64,000 bases of DNA from Diphasiastrum complanatum (taxonomy: Eukaryota; Streptophyta; Lycopodiopsida; Lycopodiales; Lycopodiaceae): the NCBI GenBank assembly GCA_029204225.1, contig CM055102.1, positions 7,608,587-7,672,586 of the forward strand. The letters run 5' to 3'. Both the position numbers and the translations under genes were made by a program. Positions within the stretch are counted from its first letter, which is position 1; each line of letters opens with the position of its first letter. The notes under the pieces were generated by a model. The model was not told the origin of the DNA and did no database searches. It saw nothing but the letters and a program-made list of their open reading frames with translations. This document shows, piece after piece, positions 11,119 through 24,059 of the stretch.

Positions 11119-13578
11119 ATGTTGGCAAAAAGTACTCCATTGTACGTCCGTTTCGAAATTTCATTCCTCGCCCTCCAAACTATTATTTCATGTTTTGCTG
11201 CTACTCAATTACCTTGTTCTGTAGCTTCGCATTGTTCATCTAAATCGCTAATGTTCCTGGAGGACCAGAGTTCCTTCAGGATCGGTAAGGGATCGAGGAC
11301 AGGCTACAGTAGCAAGAAGCTGGAAAATATTGAAGTTGTGTATGCACTTGAACAAACAGCCAAGAATTTGGAAGTAGAGCGTAAATCCTTCTCAGTTCAA
11401 TGCCAAGGGGGAGTGAAGTCATTAAGGGATCCGAATGATTGTCGGGGCAAATCAACGAGGACAGGATCATGCAAGGACGTTGATTGTTCGGTCGTCAGAT
11501 CAAAGCAGAGAAGAATAAGGCTCGGTAAAGAACAAGCTACTTTGAAAGGGCTAGGTCAGACCATTAGGAAGGTGAATGCTCTGTATGCTAAGAATGCAGG
11601 GAGCCAGTCCATAAATCTGGCTCGAAGCCTGAGAAGATCACGGATGCTGCAAACCATTCAGACAGTTTTGGTCGTGTCCAAAGATGGACATCCTGATCAT
11701 TTCCCTAGCATCCAGAGCGCCGTTGATGCAGTTCCCATGTGGAACTACTTGGCATGGATAATCTACATCAAACCTGGTTGGTACCATGAAGCAGTGGTCG
11801 TGCCTGAAGGGAAGGACTACATAACCTTTCTAGGGGAAGGGGCTGAAACAACTGTCATTGTATACAACAGGAAGGCAAGCGAGGTTGGGCCAAATGGAAC
11901 TGAGTACGGCATATTAAACTGTGCCAGTGTTATCATAGGTGGATCGCACTTCACTGCAAAGGGAATCACCTTCATGAATGAATCTCCTAAACCTGATGAC
12001 ATGGATTTTGAATCCCAGGCCCCAGCAATCAGAATTTCAGGCGATAAATGTGCATTCTACAGGTATGGCTATTGAACGCTAGTCGAACGGTCAGTCTTGA
12101 GAACATATCTTAATTTACTAAATAAGTGCAGTTGTTTCCTGATATAAGTACTTTTTCTCTTTATAAACTTATAGGCTATGACGTTTCTTATATTAAAATA
12201 TACCAAATAGTCTACAAGGCACACCACCATGACACGCGAGCGGCATGTGATGTTGCACTCTAAATTTTCTGCAACGTGACAAGTCCAACACCTGAAGGAT
12301 TTTGCCAGCATTCTCATAGATTACGAAGTGTTTTAGTTCTAAACATAGTTGCAGAGAGACGTATTCAAGAAAGCACTCCTTGATTTTTGTCATGATCTGA
12401 ATTGCTGAAAACGCTTTCAGTACTTCATTAATGAGAGAAGTTGATTGACTCCATCTTTGTATATTTTATTCCATACAAATGCTTTGCGAAGGGAAAATTC
12501 ATAACATAGTCCCATCCATCGTTTTTCTGTGCAATGGACTTGAAAAGCTTATTATATTCTGTAGAACGAAAAAGGTAGTCAATCTTGAAGGTCCTATGTT
12601 TTTTCTTGACCAATCCGGCGGAAGAGAACATCCAAATAACTTAAGATCTTCTAAGCAAGTGTGTTATTTCGTGTCAACTGAAAACTATGCCTCGTCTAAT
12701 TCATATATTCAGGCATCAAGACTAGGTAGTAATGTTCTCTTCAAATTTCTAAGGATTTGATGCAAGTAAGTCTGTAACTCCAATCCACCTGCAATTTTGC
12801 GACACAATTTTGAGGAGACGCAGCAATTAAAACTTCTTGCTGATCTTCGGTTAGTTTAATGTCTTCCAGATGTATTTTCCTTGATTCTGATTGTAAGTGG
12901 TCATTGCTTGACAGTTGTACTTTTCTGGGTTGGCAAGACACGTTGTTTGCAGACCAGGGTAGACACTACTATAAGAATTGCAGAATCGAAGGGTCTGTGG
13001 ATTTCATTCTAGGATACGCAAAAGCAGTGTTCGACAATTGCACCATACATTCCAGAGATCAAGGCTTCATTTCGGCTCAAAGCAGATGGTGTGACAGTGA
13101 TTGCATTGGTGCTGGCTCGGCTTTCATTTTTCTCAGATGTAACCTGTCCGGGATTGGTCCAACTTATTTAGGACGGCCTTGGAGACCATATGCGAGAGTT
13201 ATTTTTATCGATACCTACATGGGTCCCCACATTTTACCTGAAGGCTGGATCGACTGGCTTACGGAAATGGGACCGCTGTTTCCTCATGATAATGTGTACT
13301 TTGCAGAGTTTGGCAGCAAAGGGCCTGGTTCAAACCCGGATGCCCGTGTTAGTTGGTCTCATCAATTAACGGAAATGGACATTATACCCTACTGGGATTG
13401 GAGGTCATTCTTGGAGGGGGATGGCTGGCTTGAGGCGCCTCCCAATTTAAAACAGATTCTTGATTCTAATCTTCTGAGAATTCCTTGGAGTCCGCCTATA
13501 TCCCAAGACGAGTCTCAACCCATGCATTATCCCCGGAGAAGATGGAAGAATCTTGGTGGTGGGCAGTCTGATCCATGA
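11119..13578 (+). CDS. Pectinesterase (pectin methylesterase), two exons
   Basis: Removes methyl esters from cell-wall homogalacturonan, releasing methanol and pectate. Exon 1 is 11119-12062 and exon 2 is 12915-13578 (TGA at 13576); the splice codon gives Ser315 and the protein is about 535 residues. The family signatures appear in order: GWYHE (220-224), SQAPAIR (299-305), GWQDTLF with catalytic Asp323, VDFILG with catalytic Asp344, and LGRPWR with catalytic Arg402 and Trp404. VDFILG replaces the commoner VDFIFG. A hydrophobic segment near residues 14-35 suggests secretion. Residues 36-170 are basic and show no obvious inhibitor (PMEI) domain, so it resembles the class without a pro-inhibitor. 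All catalytic residues are kept and no stops interrupt it, so it is probably functional. The chosen ATG opens the frame that carries the hydrophobic segment. The true 5' end is unproven. Confidence 0.9.
12063..12914 (+). other. Pectinesterase intron (852 bp)
   Basis: Donor AG|GTATGG and acceptor TTGACAG|TTG give a GT...AG intron that restores phase between the AFY and CTFLGWQDTL blocks. Plant pectinesterases usually read FYNCRFLG-type sequence at this point. The ATG at 12859 lies in the intron and is not the start of a separate gene. Confidence 0.85.
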
Positions 13579-14930
13579 CTATATTGGTATTTCTTGACAA
13601 GTACAATTTTTTTCTATATTCCTCACCCATCTAACCAATTTTTTCTCCCTAATTGATGTAATCTATAATGGTTGACGAAGTATAAAGATTTCATGTGACT
13701 GCACTCGTATGAGGTGGATGCACTACGGAGATACACATTCTGTCTTCGCATGCAGTTAGTGTAAGCTTTCACGTACTAGCAGAAAATGCTTGCTTCAGAA
13801 AAGAATGTAGTATTGGGTTGATATGTTCTCCCTTGAAGCTAATTCAGGGATTGCATAAACGAGATACTTCACGACTCCACGAGGTATGCGGAGCATACTA
13901 CTAATAATGCTGCATGGAGCACCAAGTTTTTTTTTTCCTCCTAATAGGAGCACCATTTTACCTGAGCAAGTATACAATACTTGAATGGTTCGCTGTTGTC
14001 TTGTGCATTATTAGAGCACTTAACACTTCTATCACAATATATTGTGAACTGATTTGTGTGAATTTAGAAGAGCATATAGATATTCCATTGTCTAGTTCTT
14101 TCCAAATATATTCAGAATGGCCTTTTTAGTGATATTGCACCATGTAAAATGGTTGTAAAATTATGATGAAGTGTTAGGTCGAGCCATAAATTATAATAGA
14201 ACGGTCATTGTACTGGGGATGTAAATGTCACTAAATTGACCTTTACCAAGTGTAAATGATTGTCTTGGCACTGTACATTAAATGTACATTAAAGCGGAAA
14301 ATATTTTGATGGCCCATAGGCTTTGACTTTTTATGTGGTTTAATGTGCTCCCAAATTTTTAGTGGACATTTTATAAGCTGTAATCTGTTTTTTAAAAGTT
14401 TTATGAATTTTAAGATTTCTTAATCTACCGGCATGTCACTTTCAAGGTGATAATCTATCTTAAATTTTGTTTTATGATTCTTTTTCACAAAACATCTCAT
14501 GCATAATGCGTAATATGGCATATTGCCATAATTGAAATCATAATTTTCAGAAGAATGAAGTTCTTTGCACAATCAAACCACCCATTGGGCGATGGCCTTC
14601 GATGTTAGTCACGTCGTTCGGGTTGCGTCGAGATGACAAAGATGTAGAGCAAGGTCGCCCTTGCCCGCGGTAAAAGCGGCCACGACTACCCAATCATGTC
14701 CCAATATAAGTATCCATAAGTCCATACACCATTTAACAAGGATGCATAGCGCCATGGGATTCCAGTTAATGTCGTCTCGATTGAAGGTCGGGCACCTCAT
14801 TGTAAGAAGGGCCGACCACACCCGAGACCTTATACTACTAATAATGCTGCATGAAGCACCAAGTTTTTTTTTCCCCTTCTAATAGGAGCACCAAATGTAG
14901 TGCACCAATGGATAGATGAACACAATAGAA
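13579..14930. other. 3' flank of pectinesterase, no further gene
   Basis: AT-rich sequence presumably holding the 3' UTR and polyadenylation site, though no clear AATAAA stands out near the stop. A GC-richer patch at about 14590-14830 has open frames on both strands without recognisable motifs. Confidence 0.5.
13895..14893 (+). repeat. ~61-bp direct repeats bracketing ~880 bp
   Basis: Segments 13895-13955 and 14832-14893 are near-identical: ATACTACTAATAATGCTGCAT, then GCACCAAG, a T-run and TAATAGGAGCACCA. Too long for a target-site duplication, they could be short terminal repeats or a segmental duplication. Nothing coding lies between them. Confidence 0.8.
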
Positions 14931-15054
14931 CTCATGTATAAGCATGAAGTTCGATAAGAGAGAGAAAATGTATATCTTCCCCTGAGTGTACAACTATATA
15001 TAGCAAATCCATGACTCATTAATGAGTTTGGTTTTTCTCCATAACACGAATCCT

Positions 15055-15250
15055 AGCACCAATGAAGTGTTGAGGGAGATTGGCTCATGTACCTCATCCA
15101 AAGAGGCTTGGGACACATTGAAATCCATCTATGAGGCAAGGACCACATCAAGGTTGCTCGCAATAAGGAATCAAAATTTTCAAAGCTAACAAAGAAGTGA
15201 TGAGAGTATCTAAAACTATGTTTTGAGAGCCAAAGATCTTCATAGTGAGT
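15055..15250 (+). pseudogene. Copia remnant F: gag fragment
   Basis: From 15061 the frame reads NEVLREIGSC, SSKEAWDTLKSIYEA, TSRLLAIRNQNFQS, then a stop. NYVLRAKDLHSEL follows in the same region. This is the UBN2-type gag core seen in A, G and P. Both ends are missing and stop codons interrupt it. Confidence 0.8.
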
Positions 15251-16566
15251 TGTGAAGAATTTCAGATCATTTCAGATCCAATTTCATAACCTGATCTTTG
15301 GTTAGAAATAGATCAACTCTACCAATCCTGCCTATGTAAAAAAATCAACATGATTTTTTGAGTGTATGTTGAGGTTGAAGAGGGAAATTGCTAAAAATCA
15401 TAGATTAAGGAGTGATATGCAAGGTGAGAGGTAGAAATCCATTGTACCATCACTCTAGATTTGTTCAAGAGTGATAGGGTCAAGTTTAGAAGCATCAATT
15501 TGCTAGAAAATATCCTTGGATCTGTCCTCCAAGTGAAACCTTTGAGACTTTCTAGTGCATATAGAGCATCTATGCAAATCTTTTGTAGAATTTGACATAG
15601 ATTGGCTTAAATTGAGAGTTCTAAAAAAGAGATTGAGATCCAAGTCACATTGTTCAACCCTAATCAATTTATTTGAGTGATTTTAAGGTTTGAAAAGAGT
15701 CATTAAGGTGTCTATGGCAAATGTGTACCGAGAGATCCAATTTCCTAAGAGTTCCTTCCTTTGTAGAGGGCAAGATCTAGAAGCTCATTTTGTGTTGTTA
15801 TTGGTGGAGAGTTTGTCTCTTCCTAAGTGATCAAATCTTTTTAAGTGGTATTAGCTCTTTGAAGCACAATATCTTAGTGTGAAAAATCACAACTTTTGAT
15901 TTTGAATTTTATTCCAAGTCTTAAAAGGTAGAGTAATTGGTGGAATCCAATAGGAGTGAAGGAATTCAATTTATTGAGCAAAAATTGACATAGTATGTAT
16001 GAAACTAAATTAGTTCTATTCAACCTTCTTTGTGAGAGTGTGAGTTTGTGATCCCATTGGATGTCTAGAATGAGGAGGAGTCCATATTTGAGTATTCAGG
16101 CATGGTTGAGATCTTTGTGAATCTCTAGTTGTCTAATTTTTTAAGCTTTGTGAAAAATTGGTGGTATAGTTTGTTTTCAAATCAAATCAAATTCATTCTA
16201 AATCTCGAGAGTGAGATTATTTGGGTCAAGAGTGAGTCCAAAAGAAGTGATTAAGTTTGATTTTCATGTGTTTGAAACAAAATCCATCTTTTGTTCAAGA
16301 ATCTCAAGTGTTGAGAGAACTAGTCAAGTGAAAAGGAAAATCTAGGTGTCAAATCTTTTCATATCCATTTCAACTTAAAAAAAAAAAAAGTCACTGGTAT
16401 TTGATAAGTCCAATAGGAGATTGGATCTGATTTTTTTGTGATTTGATTCAAAGATTGTGTGCTTTTGTCTTAGTGATCAAAACAAAGTTTCCAAGTGACT
16501 AGTCATTAGTGTGAAGATTGATTCTTAGGTTTGTGAGCTAGATCTTTTGTAGATCATTCTAGATTA
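15251..16566. other. Non-coding segment inside remnant F
   Basis: AT-rich, no coding frame. It separates the gag fragment from the zinc-knuckle/pol part of F, so it is presumably inserted or badly decayed DNA. A poly(A) run occurs at about 16378. I see no LTR boundary or primer-binding site in it. Confidence 0.5.
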
Positions 16567-18508
16567 TTGAAGATGTTCAAATCTAGTTTTTTGAAAGTCA
16601 CAAATTACATTTGTAAAATCATATCACAGGTTTTTATTCACATGGCATCAATAGGTGACATCCTATTAAAGGAAAGAAAGGATCCTAAGTGCAACCTTTG
16701 TGGCAAGGAAAGATATTTTTCTCAAGATGCTACAAAAAGAAGACCAATCCATCCAAGAAGAACCAAAGCAAGGAGGCCGAGGAGAAGGATGAAGCTTCAA
16801 GTTCAAAATGCAAATACAAGAAGGACAAGTCCAAGGAAAGGTGTTTCCTTTGTGGAAAGGTGAATGAGGTTTGGAGTCTCACAAGGACTTGCAAGATTTG
16901 TCTTCAAGAGTCCATCACAACACATGTCAAATCTTTTGAGATTTTTCATTTGAAAGTGCATTGTTTGGTTCAAGATGCAAAGATAGATGTCATTTTCATG
17001 AAAGTAACTTGGATTTATTTTATGTCCTTGGAAAGTATTTTGCTTGGAACTTTAGATAAGTTCAAACTTATTGTTATGATCCAAGATAAATCAATCAAGA
17101 ATAAGGAGCATCAATCACAAAATAAAAATAGTTTCATTTATGCTATCATGTCAACTTATGAAGAACCATTTTGCTTTGAAGAGATTTTTGTATCTCAAAA
17201 GTGGATTAAGGCAATACTAGTTGAGTGTGATGCCTTAAAAGATAGCAAAATATGTTTTCTTTGTAAGCTTACATTAGTTATGAAGTCAAGGAAATGGAAA
17301 TATCTTCATAATGTAGGATCTTTTGGTTTCAATAAGATCATGAATGATGTGTTTATTCATAAAGATGAAAATTGTAAATTTTCAATCTTAAAGGCAAGTT
17401 GTAAATTTCTTATGAGAATAAGTGAAGCATCCAAAGTGGACACTTATATCCATAAGCAAGAAGTTAGCCTTATTGAGATGGAGATACCTTTTAATTTCAA
17501 TATTGGAAAAATCTTGCCAAGTTGTGGTGATTTTTGGACTTATGTTTCTAGCATAAATAATCTTGATAATTATAGGAAGTGCATATTGAATGGTCATACT
17601 TGTTGTGATCATTATGAGACATGGAGGTCTCGGATTTCCATAAAAAAGGAGCATTATGAAGAGGATCTTAAGAAGTCATCTCAAGGTTCAAATGTGCCAA
17701 GGATTGAGGAGGAGAATCCTTCTCAAGGTTCAAGTGTGCCAAGGATTGAGGAGGAGAGACCTTCTCAAATTGTGATTCCAAAAAGAAACTCAAGAAATAT
17801 GGCCGAGTCCATGTGGGTCACATTTCAAGGGAAAGAGGAGCATATCTCATGTGGTATACATCACATACTTTCTTCTCTTATGCCATTTGATAAATCAATT
17901 TGTTGTAGTGAGATCATTGCATCTCAAAATTGGAGTAAAGCCATACTAGTTGAGTATGAAGTTTCTCTTGAGAACATAGATGATGTTCTTAAAAGGTTGA
18001 AATTGATTTTAAAACAACTAGAAAGCAAATGGTTATTTCATCAAATGTATGCTCTTAAGTCATGTAAGAGCAAAAGTGATTTGTTCACTCATAGTTTGAA
18101 AATTTGTATTGAGGCAAATTGTAAACTCTTTATGAGAGTAAGTGAATCATCTTCTGAAGACACTTATCTCCATAATGAAGTATTTAGCCTCATTGGATCT
18201 GAGTAAACAAGCATGAAGATATGATGCAAACACTTTGTTATTATAGCATGCATAGTCTTGCCAATTTGGATGAGTCTAATTCTCTAGATCGTGGTAACAT
18301 GATGGTAGATCTTTGTGATCATAATAAATCAAGAAGAAATCTTTATTTTCTCATGAAGGAGCATGCACATGAAGAAGGAGCGAGTCTCAAGGTCAAGCAT
18401 CTACATGAAAATTGGAAGGAATCAATTTTGGAGGTGCTAGGATGGTGCAAAGCTTTTAAGCTCTTCAAAGATGTCAACATCAAAGAATCACTATCATGGA
18501 TATGGTGA
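16567..18508 (+). pseudogene. Copia remnant F: zinc knuckle and decayed pol
   Basis: A 505-codon frame (16689-18206) and overlapping frames look like a gene but are a scrambled pol. The start has a CCHC-like zinc knuckle split by frameshift (CNLCGKE at 16690) and a second cysteine pair (CFLCGK). The middle has pieces of the integrase-RT hinge and RT start (MAESMWVTFQGKEE, WSKAILVEYE, CKLTLVMKS). The end matches the RT tail before RNase H (EANCKLFMRVSES, then SLIGSE). No protease, integrase core or RT catalytic site remains. Two hinge pieces occur in one frame, suggesting internal duplication or fusion of two copies. Confidence 0.65.
17679..17762 (+). repeat. 42-bp in-frame tandem repeat in remnant F
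   Basis: Two copies (17679 and 17721), each encoding SQGS-VPRIEEE-PSQ-like sequence in the acidic hinge of the decayed pol frame. Confidence 0.85.
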
Positions 18509-18645
18509 TTTCAGATCAACATCAAGCTCATTGGCTGATCTTCACACCTTTTAAACCAGCAAAGACCAATTCATCCCATGGAGTCAAGTTCCATATCATC
18601 ATGTTTTCCATCGTGCTAGAGTTACCAAGCTAGATTTTTGAGGAG

Positions 18646-19307
18646 TGTGAAAAATGCAAAAATAAACTTGGTAGAGGCCAAAAAATCATGTATATAGGAT
18701 GATTACACGTGTGTGGAGCCTGTTCCCACATGTGAAAATAGTGTACTTGTCATATACCATAATCATATAGGTTGTACATATGATTTAATTCAAGTGATAG
18801 TGGCTAAAAAAGTCAAAAACTAGTTTTTTAGACATATGACACATGACATCAATCTATTGATTGCATGAGCCACATCCTTTGGTTAGGTGTCATATCACAT
18901 GTGTAGAGGACATCTCACATGTGTGAAATAAGCTGAAGTAGGCGAATTTTGACTTCTAGAAGATTTCCAAGTAGATCTCTATATAGAAGAAAAATGGACC
19001 AAAAGTGCTCAAAATAGAAAGTTTTGTCCAAGTGTCAGTTTTGCATGATAAATCATCATATGACAAAAGCATCTTCACACATGTGGGATCAGAGGGAGGA
19101 TCAGTACCATGAGCTCCCACTTATTGTATATATAGAGTCATATTTGGCCATAATTATAGTGAGACACCAATCTTGGTTTTGGAAGCAATTTTGAGTGATT
19201 CTCTCCATTTGTCTACATTTGTTTTGATTGTTTTGAGGTTCTATCAATGTGTACTTGATTTTTAGGTCGGAGTCCGTATTCAGATAGTGTTTCACACGTG
19301 TGAAACC
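18646..19307 (+). mobile_element. Copia remnant F: probable 3' LTR
   Basis: Starts TGTGAAAAATGC after the purine-rich TTTGAGGAG and ends CACACGTGTGAAACCA, so it is bounded TG...CA. It carries several CACATGTG/CACACGTGTG palindromes like the LTRs of A and X. Length is about 660 bp. The matching 5' LTR was not found. Confidence 0.5.
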
Positions 19308-19440
19308 AAAAAGTAACCTATCTTCAATTAATGATTGTTCTTGTTAGGATTTTTTGTCTAGAATTGATCTAGATTGATCTTAATCTTAAGTAGATCGATA
19401 GATCAAGTAATATGACAACCAAACCCTCTTGACGATCAGA

Positions 19441-20138
19441 TTAGGATACACTCTTGGTCCTTTTTGTACTTTTTGCACAATTTACAACAAACCTATAATA
19501 AAGTGAATGATCATACTCACTCACATCCAAAAGTTTTAATTTGACACTCGACCTTCTCTTGAATAGCATTTCAAAAGGTGTTCTTCCATCCAATATAGCA
19601 TTCGCCCACCTATTGCATAGAAAGTTAGCACACAACAATGCTTGATCCCAAAATGATTTTGGAAGATTAGCTCCTAACCTCATGGCTTTGGCACTTTCAC
19701 ATATAGTCCTATTCTTCCTCACGACCACTCCATTTTGTTGTGCACTTGATTCTTGAGGAAAATTGGTTCTCCCTTGCATTCTTGAACTTAAAAAAGACAT
19801 CATACACTTCATCTTTTCTCTTTAGTAGATAGATCCAACAAAATCTACTAAAATCATCATTGAAAGTTACATACATCTTAGCTCTACTATTGCTAATTGT
19901 AGTAATTCCATGAACATCCGAATGTACAACTTGAAAAGACTTTGTAGAATAGCATAAGGTAGTCTATGTGACTTTGACAAAGCACAAGACTCATAAACAT
20001 GATTGATGTTATTTAAGGATTTTGGAAGACCAATCACAGCTGGATTCTTAGCATTACCTCCAATGACTTGAAATTGAGGTGCTCCATCCTTTTATGCCAA
20101 ACCTCTTGAATAGATATTTGCTCACTTGCTACAAATCA
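19441..20138 (-). pseudogene. Copia fragment H: integrase
   Basis: Minus-strand integrase pieces. The frame 19441-19812 contains QNGVVVRKNRTICESAKAMRLG, SFWDQALLCANFLCN and GRTPFEMLFKRR, the region after the catalytic Glu in copia integrase. The upstream part to 20138 resembles the GAG-pre-integrase and core region but is broken by stops and shifts. The fragment ends abruptly where the LTR of K begins at 20139, so K inserted into H. Confidence 0.8.
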
Positions 20139-21354
<1,216 letters not shown>

Positions 21355-22220
21355 CTCCCCCTTAATCTGGATTCGTGAATGCCTTGATTTTCAGACTAAG
21401 CAATGCACAAAATTTGTTGTGTGCATTAACACTTAATGCCTTCGTAAATATATCTGCAACCATGTCTTGTGTTCTACAGTACGTTAAGCTTACCTCCTTG
21501 TTGAGAACCTTGCCCCTGATGTATGATATCTGATTTCAATGTGCTTACTCCTAGAGTGAAATCTAGGGTTGGCCGATAAAGCAATAGCACTCTGATTATC
21601 ACAGAATAAAATTGCGAGGTTGTACTGACATAAATTAATGTCTGACAATAAATTTCTCAACCAAAACGCTTCTTTAATAGATTGAGAAGCAGCAATGTCG
21701 GTAGAGATTTCATGAAGTACATAAGCTGCTGTGGTGCTAGGACCTGGTGCTCCTGTCTCGATGCAGCGAGCTGAGTGAAGATCATTCTAATCTTCTCAAC
21801 GTGTAGATCTAACTGGTTGTCATCCCATCGTATGGATTGCAGCTGATTGTGAAGATGCATGACTGAAGCTGCAGTCCTCACTTCATACTTCTGTTTTAAT
21901 CTTTCCCATGCTGCATGACTGCTTTCACAGTCTTCAATCTGCATGAGAGATCTTTGTTTATGGACGAAACGATGATCGCCATTGCACGCTTATCCTTTCT
22001 GGTCCATTAACCTCTCCTCGGGTCTCCCTCTGGAGGCTTCACCTTTGAGAGTTCAGTCACTGACCATATGCCTTCGCCCTTCAGAAGTGTTTTGATCTTG
22101 AATTTCCAAATTTTGTAATTTGTGCCATCAAGACTGATTGCTACTCTTGTCTGGATCGTTGTAGCCATATTGTGTTATCTAGAAAATCACTGCTTAGATA
22201 TCAATAGTGATGACCTGTGC
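21355..22220 (-). pseudogene. Element K: gag joined to RNase H tail by deletion
   Basis: From about 22170 leftwards the minus strand reads a gag start (DGTNYKIWKFKIKTLL) and UBN2 region (AAWERLKQKYEVRTA, MHLHNQLQS, QLAASRQEHQV; frame 21657-21944). Near 21690 it passes without a break into the RNase H end (IKEAFWLRNLLSDINL, then LFCDNQSAIALSANP). Zinc knuckle, protease, integrase and RT are gone, so K is a non-autonomous deletion derivative of about 0.9 kb internal length. The RNase H tail is very close to that of L. Confidence 0.8.
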
Positions 22221-22232
22221 GCTCTGATACCA
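22221..22232 (-). promoter_or_regulatory. Element K primer-binding site
   Basis: Minus strand reads TGGTATCAGAGC, the copia site for initiator-Met tRNA, directly after an LTR end ...CACGACA. Confidence 0.9.
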
Positions 22233-22521
22233 TGTCGTGAAACGGTTTTTGCTTCGTTGTCGTAAACGATTTTCTTTCTTTTGAATTTTTTTTTGTGCGA
22301 AAGCTTCACAGGAACCTAGACACGCGACTACACATTACAGACCAAATTTCATTCTAGCAAGCAAGACAGCGTAAGACAAGGAGATGCACAAAGAATAGAA
22401 CAACTATATTATCAGTTTGGTTTTTTAGAGCAATATCGTCAGTGTCTCGTTCGTTGGTAGCCTGACGCTCAGCTCTTTTGCTGTGTTCTGCTCGTTGGTA
22501 GACTTTCATGCACAACTAATT
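22233..22521 (-). mobile_element. Element K: truncated 5' LTR
   Basis: Begins in plus coordinates with TGTCGTGAAACGG, next to the primer-binding site. A second copy in the same orientation is at 25795-26083 (TGTCACGAAACGG). The two match closely over about 288 bp and diverge at 22521, where gypsy sequence begins. Confidence 0.8.
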
Positions 22522-22639
22522 AAGGTCCCATCCATCTGGTATGTAATTTTCCAAAAACAACAACATGTGTCTGTTATCATACAGAAGCACATAGTCCCCT
22601 CGTTTAATTTTTATTTTTTTAATAGATTGATCGAAAAAA

Positions 22640-23340
22640 AAATTTCTTTTATTCTGAACTCATTCAGTCTTGATCAATGAAAAACGACGAACCTTCTCCA
22701 GTTGCGTCAAAGATATCATCCACTCCCAGAAACTATCGTGTTCATCCATTCGCTCTTCATTACTAATGCGAAATGTCAAAACTTCGAATTCTATTGGTAA
22801 TATGGGATGCATTCCATACACAAGATAGAATGGAGTCTGCCTATTTGTGATCTTTTCAGCAGTTCTGTATGCCCATAATACAGATGGTAACTTCTGATCC
22901 CAATCAGAAGAATGCGTTTCCGTTACTTTATTCAAAATTTTACACAAAATTTAGTTTGCCCGTTCCGTAAGCCCATTCGCTTTTGGATTATATGGAGTGG
23001 TCTGGCGATGCATAATAGAAAAGTATGACAACATGGCCTCGATGGTCTGATTAAGAAAATGGGTTTCCCTATCGCTAACAAGTTATAAGGGACATCCATA
23101 TCGTGTGATAATATTTTGGAATAAAAACTTTGCTACAGTCTTAGCATCATTTTTAATCGTGGCTTCGGCCTCTACCATCTTGGTAGCATAGTTCGTAGCA
23201 ACAAGAATGTAACGTTGACAAGTTTTACGTGTGATCGGTTTGATAGGCCCTACAAAATCTATTCCTCACTTTTCAAAAGGTGCTAAGGGAGTAATTGGAG
23301 TAAGCGGCCAATGCGCCGCGAAGCTACTTCCCTCGACTCG
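22640..23340 (-). pseudogene. Gypsy integrase
   Basis: Minus-strand Ty3/gypsy integrase broken by frameshifts. Read leftwards it has a core start of IDFVGPI type near 23260, a region near 23090 matching the second catalytic Asp, and the C-terminal part in frame 22660-22947 (SDWDQKLPSVLWAYRTAEKI, PFYLVYGMHPILPIEFE). The layout (protease, then integrase to the left) agrees with gypsy order, but RT and RNase H are missing between them. Inserted DNA ends at the K LTR near 22521. Confidence 0.8.
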
Positions 23341-23499
23341 GATGTTGTTGGTATTCCCTCATCCTCGTCAATCTCATAGCATTCTATGAAATTGATCCAG
23401 GATTCAGCAGGTTTGGCTAACTCCTCATCCCATCTCAAAAGGTGACCCCCTATTGGACTGGCTGTGAGAATGTCTTAAAAAAAAAAATTGTTTGGTAGA

Positions 23500-23860
23500 C
23501 CAGTTTATAATAGCATCTACTTGATATAGCCACGGTCTTCCAAATAATATTGAATACGATGGTGTATGTACTGGCTTTATGACAAATAAATTCATAACGA
23601 ATGTCTATGTCTCTATAACTACACTAATACCCTTTAGCTCACCTACTGGTATGCATTTGGATGTGTCTGCTACATGGATTTCATGGTAAGTAATAGGTTG
23701 TATTTGTTTTTCTAGTCCTGATTTCTTAACTATTATTTATGTTATTAAGTTGATACTAGATCCTGAGTCTATTAGTATTCTATCTATAGTATGATCTCCT
23801 ATAATAGCACTAATCTATGGGACTCCACAATCTTATCTATTTACATATTCTACTTTACTA
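23500..23860 (-). pseudogene. Gypsy second retropepsin-like domain
   Basis: Minus-strand sequence with a DSGSSIN active-site motif near 23760 and an FGRPWLYQVDAIINW block near 23520, about 70 residues apart. This is the pattern of a plant gypsy aspartic protease. It follows another retropepsin domain (24060-24460), so the element has two in tandem. Stops and shifts interrupt it. The outer limit of the inverted repeat (23699) cuts through this domain, and only its first part is in the right arm. Confidence 0.7.
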
Positions 23861-24059
23861 CTGTATGCAGGTATACTTAGTGTGACAAATCTCTCCCCTT
23901 CTTCAGTCCTTAGGGACTGAAGCCTTTCATCCTCCAAAGTATAGCTCAAGGATGATGTAGGTGTCTCACCTTCGTACTTATCCTTTTCCCAGGATATCGT
24001 AATTCTTTTATGACTTTTCCACGTTGGGTTCTCCATCTGACTTCTGAAGGTAATCTTCT

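Noticed and set aside
12859-13578. Separate short pectinesterase gene starting at 12859
   Set aside because: The ATG is in the intron; the AG at 12914 joins in phase with exon 1.
14609-14882. Open frames on both strands in a GC-richer patch
   Set aside because: No motif, no partner exon, and the two frames are complementary shadows.
16689-18206. 505-codon frame as a novel host gene
   Set aside because: Parts match zinc knuckle, hinge and RT-tail sequences of copia elements A and B, and overlapping frames continue the matches; it is a decayed pol.
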